The translations under genes and the position numbers were made by a program. Positions 1 to 6,639 of a DNA stretch of 40,934 nucleotides are shown one piece after another. The DNA comes from a virus: positions 1 through 40,934 of IMG/VR virus record IMGVR_UViG_3300033571_025026; one strand, 5' to 3'. The notes beneath the pieces were generated by a model. It did not search any database. It was not told the DNA's origin and saw only the letters and a list, made by a program, of their open reading frames with translations. Position 1 is the first letter of the stretch; each line of letters starts with the position of its first letter.

Positions 1-87
1 AGGACGAGAATCTAAATGGCGGAGACGGTGGTAAGGGAGGTGGTGGCACTTCAACGATGCCAGGAGATGACGAGAAAAAGAAAAAGG
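1..87. repeat. Terminal direct repeat, left copy
   Basis: The first 87 bases are identical to bases 40848-40934. The tape-measure reading frame crosses the join without interruption, so the repeat is most simply the overlap left when a circular or permuted molecule was assembled linearly. A true short terminal repeat inside a coding gene would be unusual. Confidence 0.95.
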
Positions 88-1715
88 AATTTAAATTGGG
101 AATTGACCTTCGAATTTCTGAGTTGGAGCGTTACAATAAAGCAATGCAGGAGGTTCGTAAAGAAATTGAGAACCTCCACCGAACTGAAACTGAAATTGCA
201 ATAGATCAAGCCACTGAAAAAACAGACGCTTTGCTGGAAGAAAATTCTCGCTTGCAGTCTGAATTGATGTTTTCAATTCAATTCGGAAATAAGCAAGAGC
301 GCGAATTTGCTCAAAAACGCTTGCGTGAATTAATGCAAGAGGAAGTTGAGCTTAACGCAATTCGGATTAGGCAAACAATTGAAGCCGAAAAGAAAGCTGA
401 AGCCGAGCGTGTAAAAACTAGAAAAGAAGCAATTGCAAAAATTCAGACTGAGTTAAAATCTCCTATGCAAAAGGAGATTGATGAAGTTCAAACGCATTAC
501 GCTGAATTAATTGCACTTGCTCAAAAATATGGTATTGACTCATCTGAGTTGGTTAAAAAGCGAGAAGCCTTAATCCTTGGTATAACTAGAGAATATCATA
601 ATCTATCTGAAGATGAGAAAAGAAAACATCTTGAGAAGATCGGCAATTTGATGTCACAGTACACTCAATCTGCGCAAAACATTATTAATCCAATTGTTCA
701 ATTGGTTGGCAATTCAGCAGAAAAGCAAATTGCAGCAATTGAAGATCAAACTCAGAAAAGAGTTGAATCCTTAGATAAACAACGAGATAAAGGAATTGTA
801 AATGAGGAGCAGTACCAAAAGAAAAAATTGGCAATTGAAAAGAAAGCTCAGAAGGAGATTGGAAGACAACGAAGAAAACAGGTAATTGCTGATAGAATTG
901 CCGCCCAAGCACAAGTTGCTTTTTCAACCGCTGAAGCTATTGCCAAAGCATGGGCACAGTCTCCAACTTCTTTCGGTTTGCCTTGGTCTGCAGCAGCTCT
1001 TGTAATGGGTGGACTTCAATCCGCTGCCATCTGGTCAGCTCCAATTCCTGAATTTAGATACGGTGGTGTTTTTGGTGGCGTGCCTGATGGCCCTTCACAT
1101 CAAAACAATGGAATTTCATTAATCAATTCTCAAACCGGTCAAAAGGTTGGAGAAATGGAAGGAGGGGAGCCGTACATGATTCTTTCAAAAGAAATGTACG
1201 GAAACAATCGCGAGCTGATTGATAAATTGCTTCAAATCTCCATGAATGAAGGAGGTAGAAGGTTGACCGTCGATGATTTCTCACCCGTTAATCCTCAAAT
1301 GGATTATCGCGTTGCTTTAAATGCTGGTAGTGGTCGTAGGATTGTAAATCGAACCGCTGAAGGTGCTGGAAGCTCAGGTAGTGGAAGAAATCCTGTTACC
1401 TCAGGTAAAGATCAATCTGCTGAGCTATTTACCATGCTCTTTGAAGAATTGCGCGCATTAAGGGAAGAAAGACAAATTCCGATTCGTGCATATCAGGTAA
1501 TTCGAGACAGCGATGAAACAGCCAAGGAATACGCCAGAATTACACAATTGGCAGCCATCGGGGAAAGCAAAAGTTCTAAGACTACCAAAACAGTTACCAA
1601 AACAAGCTCTTCTGGTTCAGGATCAACTACCATTATAGAAGGCACACCAGGACCGCAAGGACCTGCAGGTGCAAATGGAGCTGGTTTAGGGCTGTTTCAG
1701 TTTCTAAGGTGGTAA
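1..1715 (+). CDS. Phage tail tape-measure protein, C-terminal part (continues from base 40934)
   Basis: This is the continuation of the gene that starts at 38822; codons here begin at base 3. A long charged coiled coil covers roughly bases 60-900. It is followed by an alanine-rich hydrophobic segment (FSTAEAIAKAWAQS ... AAALVMGGLQSAAIW) and a glycine-rich FRYGGVFGG segment, which is how Bacteroidota tape-measure proteins usually end. The last about 60 residues are a Ser/Thr linker and a collagen-like GTPGPQGPAGANGAG run, which is unusual for a tape measure and more like a fibre. The ATG at base 57 looks like a start only because the molecule was cut here. Confidence 0.92.
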   Translation, partial: DENLNGGDGGKGGGGTSTMPGDDEKKKKEFKLGIDLRISELERYNKAMQEVRKEIENLHRTETEIAIDQATEKTDALLEENSRLQSELMFSIQFGNKQEREFAQKRLRELMQEEVELNAIRIRQTIEAEKKAEAERVKTRKEAIAKIQTELKSPMQKEIDEVQTHYAELIALAQKYGIDSSELVKKREALILGITREYHNLSEDEKRKHLEKIGNLMSQYTQSAQNIINPIVQLVGNSAEKQIAAIEDQTQKRVESLDKQRDKGIVNEEQYQKKKLAIEKKAQKEIGRQRRKQVIADRIAAQAQVAFSTAEAIAKAWAQSPTSFGLPWSAAALVMGGLQSAAIWSAPIPEFRYGGVFGGVPDGPSHQNNGISLINSQTGQKVGEMEGGEPYMILSKEMYGNNRELIDKLLQISMNEGGRRLTVDDFSPVNPQMDYRVALNAGSGRRIVNRTAEGAGSSGSGRNPVTSGKDQSAELFTMLFEELRALREERQIPIRAYQVIRDSDETAKEYARITQLAAIGESKSSKTTKTVTKTSSSGSGSTTIIEGTPGPQGPAGANGAGLGLFQFLRW

Positions 1716-1729
1716 ATGAAACGATTTTT

Positions 1730-1767
1730 GTGTCCTTTCTTAGGCGATCGCCTAAGATTAATCTTGC
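1730..1767 (+). promoter_or_regulatory. Putative phage promoter A (TGTCCTTTC class) upstream of tail-fibre genes
   Basis: GTGTCCTTTC at 1730-1739 is followed after 19 bases by TAATCTTGC at 1759-1767, and the next gene starts at 1782. The same pair of boxes occurs at 16404, 27389 and 29221. The downstream box resembles the Bacteroidota TAnnTTTG -7 element; the upstream box is not the usual host -33 element. The whole spacer is filled by an 18-base palindrome. Confidence 0.6.
1739..1756. repeat. Perfect 18-bp palindrome within promoter A
   Basis: CTTAGGCGATCGCCTAAG is a perfect palindrome with the core GGCGATCGCC. It lies between the -33-like and -7-like boxes of promoter A, so it could be an operator. 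The same ten-base core occurs at 24529 (inside another palindrome) and at 29313. Confidence 0.75.
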
Positions 1768-1781
1768 AAAAAGGTTAATCG

Positions 1782-2174
1782 ATGGAAACACCACAATTTG
1801 CATTTACACCAGAAACAGCCATTGTACAATGTACCGGTGCTTACACCGACAGAACAGGAGTTGCGACATCCAACCGTTTTGAACTTCTAACTGCAGCCCC
1901 TGCTGGTACCAAGGTTACTCAAATTGGTGTTAAATCAGTTGGTCAGTCAGGAGCTGGTTCTCTCTTGGTTTTTATCACCGACACAGCAGGAGCTAATCCA
2001 AGATTATTTGATGAAATTTCATATTCAGCAGCAACGCCATCGAATACTCTTCAGTCTGCTAGAAATGTGGCTATTTACGATGATCTTCAGCTAAAATCAG
2101 GACAGAAGATTTTAGTTGGTTGTACTGTTGCCACTTCGGCATTAAATGTTTTTGCGTCAAAAGGAGATTTCTAA
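1782..2174 (+). CDS. Tail-associated structural protein (hypothetical)
   Basis: This 130-residue protein has no signal peptide or membrane segment and is rich in Thr, Ser, Ala and Gly with a beta-strand pattern (GSLLVFITDTAG; GQKILVGCTVATSALNVF), as in small tail-fibre or baseplate accessory proteins. It is the first gene after promoter A, follows the tape-measure gene, and its stop overlaps the next start by one base (TAATG). Position and composition support a virion tail role, perhaps a fibre base or trimerisation domain. I do not recognise a named family. Confidence 0.6.
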   Translation: METPQFAFTPETAIVQCTGAYTDRTGVATSNRFELLTAAPAGTKVTQIGVKSVGQSGAGSLLVFITDTAGANPRLFDEISYSAATPSNTLQSARNVAIYDDLQLKSGQKILVGCTVATSALNVFASKGDF

Positions 2175-2974
2175 TGTTTAAAGGATTTCCAAAACGCGCA
2201 TTTCCTGATAAATCATTTCCGACGGTAAGAATCGGAAACGTTGGAGCAATTAGTGATAATGATGCTCATTTATTCGCTATTAACTTTGGTATTGTAGACG
2301 ATCTTGAAAGACAAGCGATATATTTTTTAGTCCAGGAATTAAAGCGCGCTGGTCTTTGGACTAAAATGAGAGCCATCTATCCATTTCGTGGATCTACGGC
2401 TTTATCGACCTCTGGAAATCTTTGCAATCCAGCAAGATTTAGAATTACTTGGTTGAACTCTCCATTGTTCGCTTACACAGGTGTTCTGTGCAATGGAATA
2501 AACCAATATGGCAACACAGGCTTTGTTCAATCTTCAAATCTTACTGCATCAAATACTTCATTCTCGTTTTACGCTAGAAACAGTGGAGCAGGTGTAGGTA
2601 TTGGTTCTCTATCAGGTGCTGGTCAAACATATATGTTTACTCAGAGTAATGGTGTGGTGATTAACTCTGGTGCGAGTTCTACTTTTGCAAGTGCGCCATC
2701 AAATACGGGATTGTTTCTGTCTTCAAAAGGAGCAAACAATCAGAATCGTGTGTATCACAATGGAGTACTTCGAGCTACGAGTGCTGCAATTGTGGGTTCT
2801 GCAAGCCCCGCAAACATGGCTGTTTTTGCGGTATTAAATAACACCACGCCTGCTCAATTTTGTACTCAAGAAGGATCCTTCGCGCATATCGGTGAAGATT
2901 TAACCGACGATGAGGCGGTTGTGTTTTATTCGATCGTTCAGCAGTATCACCAAATTTTAGGAATAGCCGTATGA
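2174..2974 (+). CDS. Probable tail fibre / receptor-binding protein with lectin-like fold
   Basis: The protein has 266 residues and starts at ATG 2174, which overlaps the previous stop; longer in-frame starts lie inside that gene and are unlikely. The N-terminal 80 residues (VDDLERQAIYFLVQELKRAG, IYPFRGST) look like a particle-attachment region. The rest (FSFYARNSGAGVGIG; NGVVINSGASSTF; NQNRVYHNGVLRATS) has the spacing of concanavalin/LamG-like beta-sandwich modules seen in Bacteroidota phage fibres. The C-terminal DDEAVVFYSIVQQYHQILG helix is also common in such proteins. It is likely to bind the host surface. The fold is inferred from pattern, not alignment. Confidence 0.6.
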   Translation: MFKGFPKRAFPDKSFPTVRIGNVGAISDNDAHLFAINFGIVDDLERQAIYFLVQELKRAGLWTKMRAIYPFRGSTALSTSGNLCNPARFRITWLNSPLFAYTGVLCNGINQYGNTGFVQSSNLTASNTSFSFYARNSGAGVGIGSLSGAGQTYMFTQSNGVVINSGASSTFASAPSNTGLFLSSKGANNQNRVYHNGVLRATSAAIVGSASPANMAVFAVLNNTTPAQFCTQEGSFAHIGEDLTDDEAVVFYSIVQQYHQILGIAV

Positions 2975-3177
2975 TTTGCGCAATTGTTTCCCCTGAGGTG
3001 GCCAATGAGTTCCAGCACTATAAAAAAGGTGTTCACCAAGTAATGTTTCTGGAATTACTTGATGGTTCCTTTGCAGCTCCAATCGCTATGGTAACCATCA
3101 TGCCTGAAGCTTTCCCTAGATTTACCGAAAGGTTTGTTGCTGAAGATGAATTCAAACGAAATGAATTAAAACTCTAA
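2971..3177 (+). CDS. Small tail-operon protein (hypothetical)
   Basis: This 68-residue protein starts four bases before the end of the fibre gene (ATGA overlap), so it is translationally coupled to it. It is predicted to be soluble, with an acidic C-terminus (FVAEDEFKRNELKL). Its position directly behind a putative receptor-binding protein would suit a fibre chaperone or accessory subunit, but nothing in the sequence proves this. It converges with the integrase gene and overlaps its 3' end by 12 bases. Confidence 0.55.
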   Translation: MICAIVSPEVANEFQHYKKGVHQVMFLELLDGSFAAPIAMVTIMPEAFPRFTERFVAEDEFKRNELKL

Positions 3178-4365
3178 TCCAGGCAACTTGGTTTTGATGT
3201 TGTCGTTGTTGAAACAGCCTAAAGATTTAAGATAAGCGTTCGTCGATGCAGGATCTTGATGACCAAGCTGCAATCCAAGTTCTGCTATAGTTAATCCATT
3301 CAAATAACCCATCACCGCGAAGGTGTGGCGCCAAGAATAAAAAGTGTATTGCTTATCGTAGTTTAGTGGGTTGAGTACCTTTTCTCTAAATCTAGAGGCG
3401 ATCTCCTCATCACGAAGTTTTTTCGGACCAGGACGCAGGTTATTTGAAAAAAGGTAGTATTCGCCAGGATATTGTTTGATGTTCATCGCCTTCAGCTCCG
3501 CATCTAGGTTAGGATGAATTACAACTTGACGCATGTGCGAATTCTTTGACCATTTACGGTCAATATGAATCTTATCGTCTGAAGCTTGGTAAATATCCGA
3601 GATCTTGATATTGGCAATCTCAACCGACCTGCAAGATGTATAGTACATGAATCTGCAAGCGAAGCCAATCTGAGGGTGACGCTCTTTCATGTATGACATT
3701 AACTGTGTTTGTTGCTCTGGTGTAAATGCAATATTCCTTCCTCTACCTGGTGATGGTCGATTTACTTTTACCCATGGATTTGTGGCAATGATTTCCATAT
3801 CGGCCATATCAAACCACAAAGTTTTCAATCCATTGATGTGGTTGTTGTGTGATCGAGCGGAAAGACCAACTCCTTGCATAAGAAAGGTCGAATAGTTTAC
3901 CGCATCTATGTACTTGAAATCTTTGATTAACTCATCGTCTCGCTTTTGCGAGTGCATGTATTGCTTGAACTTGTATATGACTTTCAAATATGAAGACTTG
4001 GTGTTTTCCTTCATATTCAGCTTTGTAGTTATTGCAAGATCAAGACACGCGAAGACTGTTGGCTCTGATTCTATTCTTTGCTTTGCAATTTCAGGCTGAA
4101 GAATCTTTTGAAATCCGACATGGTCGGGATCGTACACCGCTCCATGAGTTACCTTAAAGTTGATCTGCCGAATGAGTTCTTCACAGATCAATCTAAACTG
4201 AGGATGATCCTTATACTTGTCAAGATAGACCCTGAAACGTACGATCTTCTTTTGGGGAACAGAATAGGCATGATACTTAATATAGTACCTAGGATTCTTT
4301 GATTTAGGGTCTGAAACGACCAACTGAGCAAGCCTAAATTTGGCAGGTTTTACGTTATCTACCAT
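3166..4365 (-). CDS. int: Tyrosine recombinase (phage integrase)
   Basis: It catalyses site-specific integration and excision. I place the start at 4365 (MVDNVKPAKF, 399 residues). The frame is open further upstream to 4494, but that extension reads through the tRNA-derived attP sequence (NLVRIPLEP) and is unlikely to be coding. An arm-binding N-terminus precedes a SAM-like core-binding domain (NTKSSYLKVIYKFKQYM) and the catalytic domain. The first catalytic Arg is in YTSCRSVEIANI; the box II motif is YSWRHTF, with Tyr where His is common; then LGHQDPASTNAYLKSLG supplies His and the nucleophilic Tyr. It is the leftmost minus-strand gene, next to the attP and the repressor. Confidence 0.93.
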   Translation of the reverse strand: MVDNVKPAKFRLAQLVVSDPKSKNPRYYIKYHAYSVPQKKIVRFRVYLDKYKDHPQFRLICEELIRQINFKVTHGAVYDPDHVGFQKILQPEIAKQRIESEPTVFACLDLAITTKLNMKENTKSSYLKVIYKFKQYMHSQKRDDELIKDFKYIDAVNYSTFLMQGVGLSARSHNNHINGLKTLWFDMADMEIIATNPWVKVNRPSPGRGRNIAFTPEQQTQLMSYMKERHPQIGFACRFMYYTSCRSVEIANIKISDIYQASDDKIHIDRKWSKNSHMRQVVIHPNLDAELKAMNIKQYPGEYYLFSNNLRPGPKKLRDEEIASRFREKVLNPLNYDKQYTFYSWRHTFAVMGYLNGLTIAELGLQLGHQDPASTNAYLKSLGCFNNDNIKTKLPGLEF

Positions 4366-4381
4366 CTGAACATGAATCTTG

Positions 4382-4425
4382 AAAGTGACGCTAACCCACA
4401 CACCTACCGAGCGCAAAGTGACGCT
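4382..4425. repeat. Paired 11-bp direct repeats by attP, possible integrase arm sites
   Basis: AAAGTGACGCT occurs at 4382-4392 and again at 4415-4425, 33 bases apart, between the integrase start and the tRNA-like core. Short direct repeats beside an attachment core are typical arm-type binding sites for tyrosine integrases. Confidence 0.5.
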
Positions 4426-4464
4426 CGATAGATGTTTCGTGTTGAGTTTCAACACTATGGGAAG

Positions 4465-4485
4465 TGGCTCCAGAGGGATTCGAAC
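4465..4485 (-). other. attP: attP core: 3' end of a tRNA gene
   Basis: On the minus strand this reads GTTCGAATCCCTCTGGAGCCA: a T-loop (TTCGAAT), the 3' half of a T-stem, the 3' acceptor strand and a discriminator base. The preceding bases (CCTCG) do not complete the T-stem, so only the tRNA 3' end is present. This is what a phage carries to restore a tRNA gene after integration. The 5' acceptor strand of the target should read GGCTCCA; I cannot assign the amino acid. Confidence 0.75.
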
Positions 4486-4544
4486 GAGGTTCAAAAGGTC
4501 TATAAATTATTGTTAGATAGTGCTTTATAAATTTCTATCCATTT

Positions 4545-4994
4545 TTACTTGTGGCTCACTAGACGCAGGTTTTCTTCCTTCAGTTTATCGTTTAAATCAC
4601 GATACTTTAATAGCTCCTGAGTGAGTGAATTGATGCGTTCAACGAATGCCAGCTTCTCTTCAATCCATGTTTGTGTTTTGCCGTACTTCTCTTGTTCGTC
4701 ATTTACAATTCTCACAAAATCATTGTCTTGTGAGTAGTTTCCGCGGATAGGAAAAAGCTCTGCAATGTTGAATCCGGGTAAGTTCACATATAACTTGTAG
4801 AAGGAATAATAAGATGGTGAGGAACGATTACCATTTTTGACATGAGAAAGGGTCGATCGAAACGATTCCATCGCTTTTGGATCTTCTGGGTGAACATTTC
4901 TAGCGATATCTGTAATGGTTGTATTGTTAACAAGTAGTAGCTGATTTAGCTTCTTTGATAGTATTTGCAATAGTTCTTCTTCAGGTAGTAGCAT
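4545..4994 (-). CDS. Phage repressor-like DNA-binding protein
   Basis: The protein has 149 residues. The N-terminal half (LSKKLNQLLLVNNTTITDIARNVHP, then SFRSTLSHVKNG) has the spacing of a Cro/CI-type helix-turn-helix. The C-terminal about 50 residues (EEKLAFVERINSLTQELLKYRDLNDKLKEENLRL) form a leucine-rich coiled coil, which would serve dimerisation. There is no LexA/S24 autoprotease domain, so induction by RecA-triggered cleavage is not expected from this sequence. It lies upstream of the integrase in the same direction and is divergent from a Cro-like gene, the standard layout of a lysogeny switch. Confidence 0.75.
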   Translation of the reverse strand: MLLPEEELLQILSKKLNQLLLVNNTTITDIARNVHPEDPKAMESFRSTLSHVKNGNRSSPSYYSFYKLYVNLPGFNIAELFPIRGNYSQDNDFVRIVNDEQEKYGKTQTWIEEKLAFVERINSLTQELLKYRDLNDKLKEENLRLVSHK

Positions 4995-5123
4995 GTTTAT
5001 AAGATGTTAAAATTTATGCATGAAATATGTTTTGTTACATGAAAACATTCACGACACTTGCATAACACTTTCACGTATTCCGTAACTAATATGTTATAAA
5101 GCTAACACATAAACAAATCAAAA
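4995..5123. promoter_or_regulatory. Lysogeny-switch intergenic region with divergent promoters
   Basis: These 129 bases separate the divergent repressor and Cro-like genes. They hold an inverted repeat at 5027-5048 and an opposed pair ATAACA (5062-5067) / TGTTAT (5092-5097). The minus strand at 5058-5067 reads TGTTATGCAA, which recurs exactly at 15441-15450. Promoters must lie here, but I cannot pick a convincing -7 box. Confidence 0.6.
5027..5048. repeat. Operator-like inverted repeat
   Basis: ATGTTTT and AAAACAT are perfect 7-base inverted copies separated by 8 bases (GTTACATG). The site lies in the lysogeny-switch spacer close to the repressor start, where repressor or Cro operators are expected. 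Confidence 0.55.
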
Positions 5124-5480
5124 ATGAATAAACATCGGATTAAAGAGCTTTTTATTTCTCTACCTGTCGATACTGGCGAGGCAAAGCGCGAATTCCTTAG
5201 AGTTTCAGGAATGAATAAAATGAAGTTCAGCAGAATTTGGAGTAATCCACACTACAGAATTTCAGCAAGCGATGCCTTGATCTTCGCTGATTTTTTTTGT
5301 ATCAACGCAAAACAACTATACTGCAACGGTACAGATGTTATGAAAATAGTAGATGAAATCATGAATACTTGTAACGTACTTAAATCACTTGTGAATTATG
5401 ACTTGGAAACCGGACAACAGCCATCGAGACGCGAAGTGGCTACAAGAACTTCAGGAGGAACTGCAAAATCCCGTGCTTAA
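5124..5480 (+). CDS. Cro-like helix-turn-helix protein
   Basis: The protein has 118 residues and is the first gene of the rightward early operon. Residues about 18-75 (KREFLRVSGMNKMKFSRIW, ISASDALIFADFFCINAKQLY) show the helix pattern of Bacteroidota phage Cro-type regulators. It probably competes with the divergent repressor for the switch operators. The last about 28 residues are low-complexity (RREVATRTSGGTAKS) and are overlapped out of frame by the next gene, so they may matter little to the fold. Confidence 0.6.
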   Translation: MNKHRIKELFISLPVDTGEAKREFLRVSGMNKMKFSRIWSNPHYRISASDALIFADFFCINAKQLYCNGTDVMKIVDEIMNTCNVLKSLVNYDLETGQQPSRREVATRTSGGTAKSRA

Positions 5481-5613
5481 ACAACTTGAAAAAGATGAGT
5501 TCAAGAAAGCTATCATCGCCGAAAATACTAGGTATATGCAAGCAGCGGCGATACCTGATCAAAACGAACCGCAGCTTACAAACTTCGATTCAGTTGGAAC
5601 AATCACTGAATAA
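5398..5613 (+). CDS. Small early protein (hypothetical)
   Basis: This 71-residue frame overlaps the end of the Cro-like gene by 83 bases. Its core (WLQELQEELQNPVLKQLEKDEFKKAIIAENTRYMQAAAIP) is a convincing amphipathic helix with normal amino-acid use, which is why I keep it. The overlap is long for a phage, so an internal start is possible. There are no recognised domains. It sits in a run of tightly packed early genes. Confidence 0.5.
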   Translation: MTWKPDNSHRDAKWLQELQEELQNPVLKQLEKDEFKKAIIAENTRYMQAAAIPDQNEPQLTNFDSVGTITE

Positions 5614-5752
5614 AGTTGAAGCCTTCTTTAATGCATATCCTGCAATTACATCCGATAACCTTATTGCCTACATAAAAAGAAATAAGGAAGACTTTTTATT
5701 GATCATTCCAACCAATCAGACCAAGCTAAGGGACTGGATTAAAACACTCTGA
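5486..5752 (+). CDS. Small early protein, start uncertain (hypothetical)
   Basis: The frame is 88 residues from ATG 5486, but its first 35 residues (basic, low-quality) overlap the previous gene in another frame. The last 50 residues (NKVEAFFNAYPAITSDNLIAY, then KEDFLLIIPTNQTKLRDW) look like a genuine folded protein. The real start may be a TTG near 5594, just before the previous stop. No family is recognised. Confidence 0.4.
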   Translation: MKKMSSRKLSSPKILGICKQRRYLIKTNRSLQTSIQLEQSLNKVEAFFNAYPAITSDNLIAYIKRNKEDFLLIIPTNQTKLRDWIKTL

Positions 5753-5755
5753 TTT

Positions 5756-5926
5756 ATGATTACCACACTGTTTTTAATCGATGGGATTATCCTATCGAGC
5801 GGGATAATTATCCTTCGATGTTTTCGAGAAGTCAAAGTCACTCGATGGCTTTCTATCACAGGGATTTTCATTGCAATTCTTTCCATCATTCTAAAACTGA
5901 TTTACCATGCCTTATTCCTTTACTAA
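5756..5926 (+). CDS. Small two-helix membrane protein
   Basis: This 56-residue protein starts with MITTLFLIDGIILSSGIIIL, has a short basic loop (RCFREVKVTR), then a second hydrophobic segment (WLSITGIFIAILSIILKLIY). The pattern predicts two transmembrane helices joined by a positively charged cytoplasmic turn. It starts just after the previous stop and overlaps the next gene by 20 bases, consistent with an early operon. Small phage membrane proteins at this position can act in superinfection exclusion or membrane signalling, but the sequence alone does not decide. Confidence 0.5.
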   Translation: MITTLFLIDGIILSSGIIILRCFREVKVTRWLSITGIFIAILSIILKLIYHALFLY

Positions 5927-6221
5927 ATATCCGCCATCTGAAATTCCCAATAATTTGAAAGAAATGATTGAGGAATCCACCCGAGCTGATTTAATTGAAA
6001 ATGATCGCCATTATATCGATTATCCTTTTGAATGGGTGACTTCATTTCAATTTAAAAATCCTAAAGTTGGTTATGTTGAATTTATAATAGCTACATCATT
6101 GATCACTCCAATTGGAATGGGAGCATTTCAAGTTGTGGTTTATCAAGCCACTGTAACCAATGATTATGATTTATTCCTAGCATTCCAGGCGAACATTGAA
6201 TTATTTAGAAAGGAGGCATAA
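5907..6221 (+). CDS. Early protein (hypothetical)
   Basis: The protein has 104 residues, is soluble and aromatic-rich (DLIENDRHYIDYPFEWVTSFQFKNPKVGYVEF), and has a hydrophobic strand pattern in the middle (VGYVEFIIATSLITPIGMGAFQVVVYQATV). It is probably an alpha/beta fold. It overlaps the small membrane-protein gene by 20 bases and ends just before a gene with a clear ribosome-binding site. I do not recognise the family. Confidence 0.55.
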   Translation: MPYSFTKYPPSEIPNNLKEMIEESTRADLIENDRHYIDYPFEWVTSFQFKNPKVGYVEFIIATSLITPIGMGAFQVVVYQATVTNDYDLFLAFQANIELFRKEA

Positions 6222-6222
6222 A

Positions 6223-6639
6223 ATGGTAGATTCTAAATTCAAAATAATTCAGGATGGAAATGATACCATGTCGCTAGTCCTAGAACAATTTCAAAGGCTT
6301 GAGATAATTATTGCCGAGGAATTAAAACGCAATCCAAAAGCAATTGAACAGAGCGATCCTCGGTATTTGTTTTATCAAGGTTTACAGAATTCATTGGCTC
6401 TGGTGGCACAGTACCATGATCAAGTTGAGTTGCAAAATCAAACCATCAACCGCCAGCGGATGGTGATGAAAATTCAAGAGGAAGAAGTTAAAGAGTTGCG
6501 CGAAGTATTGAACAGGCATTTAACCGCTGTTGAGATTGATATTTCAAGAACAACAATTGTCTGGAAGCAAGCTATGAGGGAGAGAATTAAAAAGTTAAAC
6601 GAGTTAAATCAGGTGGCAAATGAAAGAAAAGGAAATTGA
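6223..6639 (+). CDS. Coiled-coil early protein (hypothetical)
   Basis: I choose ATG 6223 (MVDSKFKIIQDGN, 138 residues) over the longer in-frame ATG at 6196 because AGGAGG lies about 7 bases upstream of 6223 and the longer start would overlap the previous gene. Residues 55-130 are heptad-rich (QVELQNQTINRQRMVMKIQ, EEVKELREVLNRHL) and end in a basic tail. It overlaps the primase/helicase gene by 20 bases, so a role in replication or as a helicase partner is plausible but unproven. Confidence 0.6.
   Translation: MVDSKFKIIQDGNDTMSLVLEQFQRLEIIIAEELKRNPKAIEQSDPRYLFYQGLQNSLALVAQYHDQVELQNQTINRQRMVMKIQEEEVKELREVLNRHLTAVEIDISRTTIVWKQAMRERIKKLNELNQVANERKGN

Noticed and set aside
57-1715. Stand-alone coiled-coil gene starting at 57
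   Set aside because: The same ATG occurs at 40904 in the middle of the tape-measure frame, so it is an artefact of where the circle was cut.
4465-4485. A functional tRNA gene
   Set aside because: Only the T-loop and 3' acceptor strand are present; there is no D-arm, anticodon arm or 5' acceptor strand upstream.
4366-4494. N-terminal extension of the integrase frame
   Set aside because: It translates the tRNA-derived attP and arm repeats (NLVRIPLEP and onward); ATG 4365 gives a normal integrase length and start.
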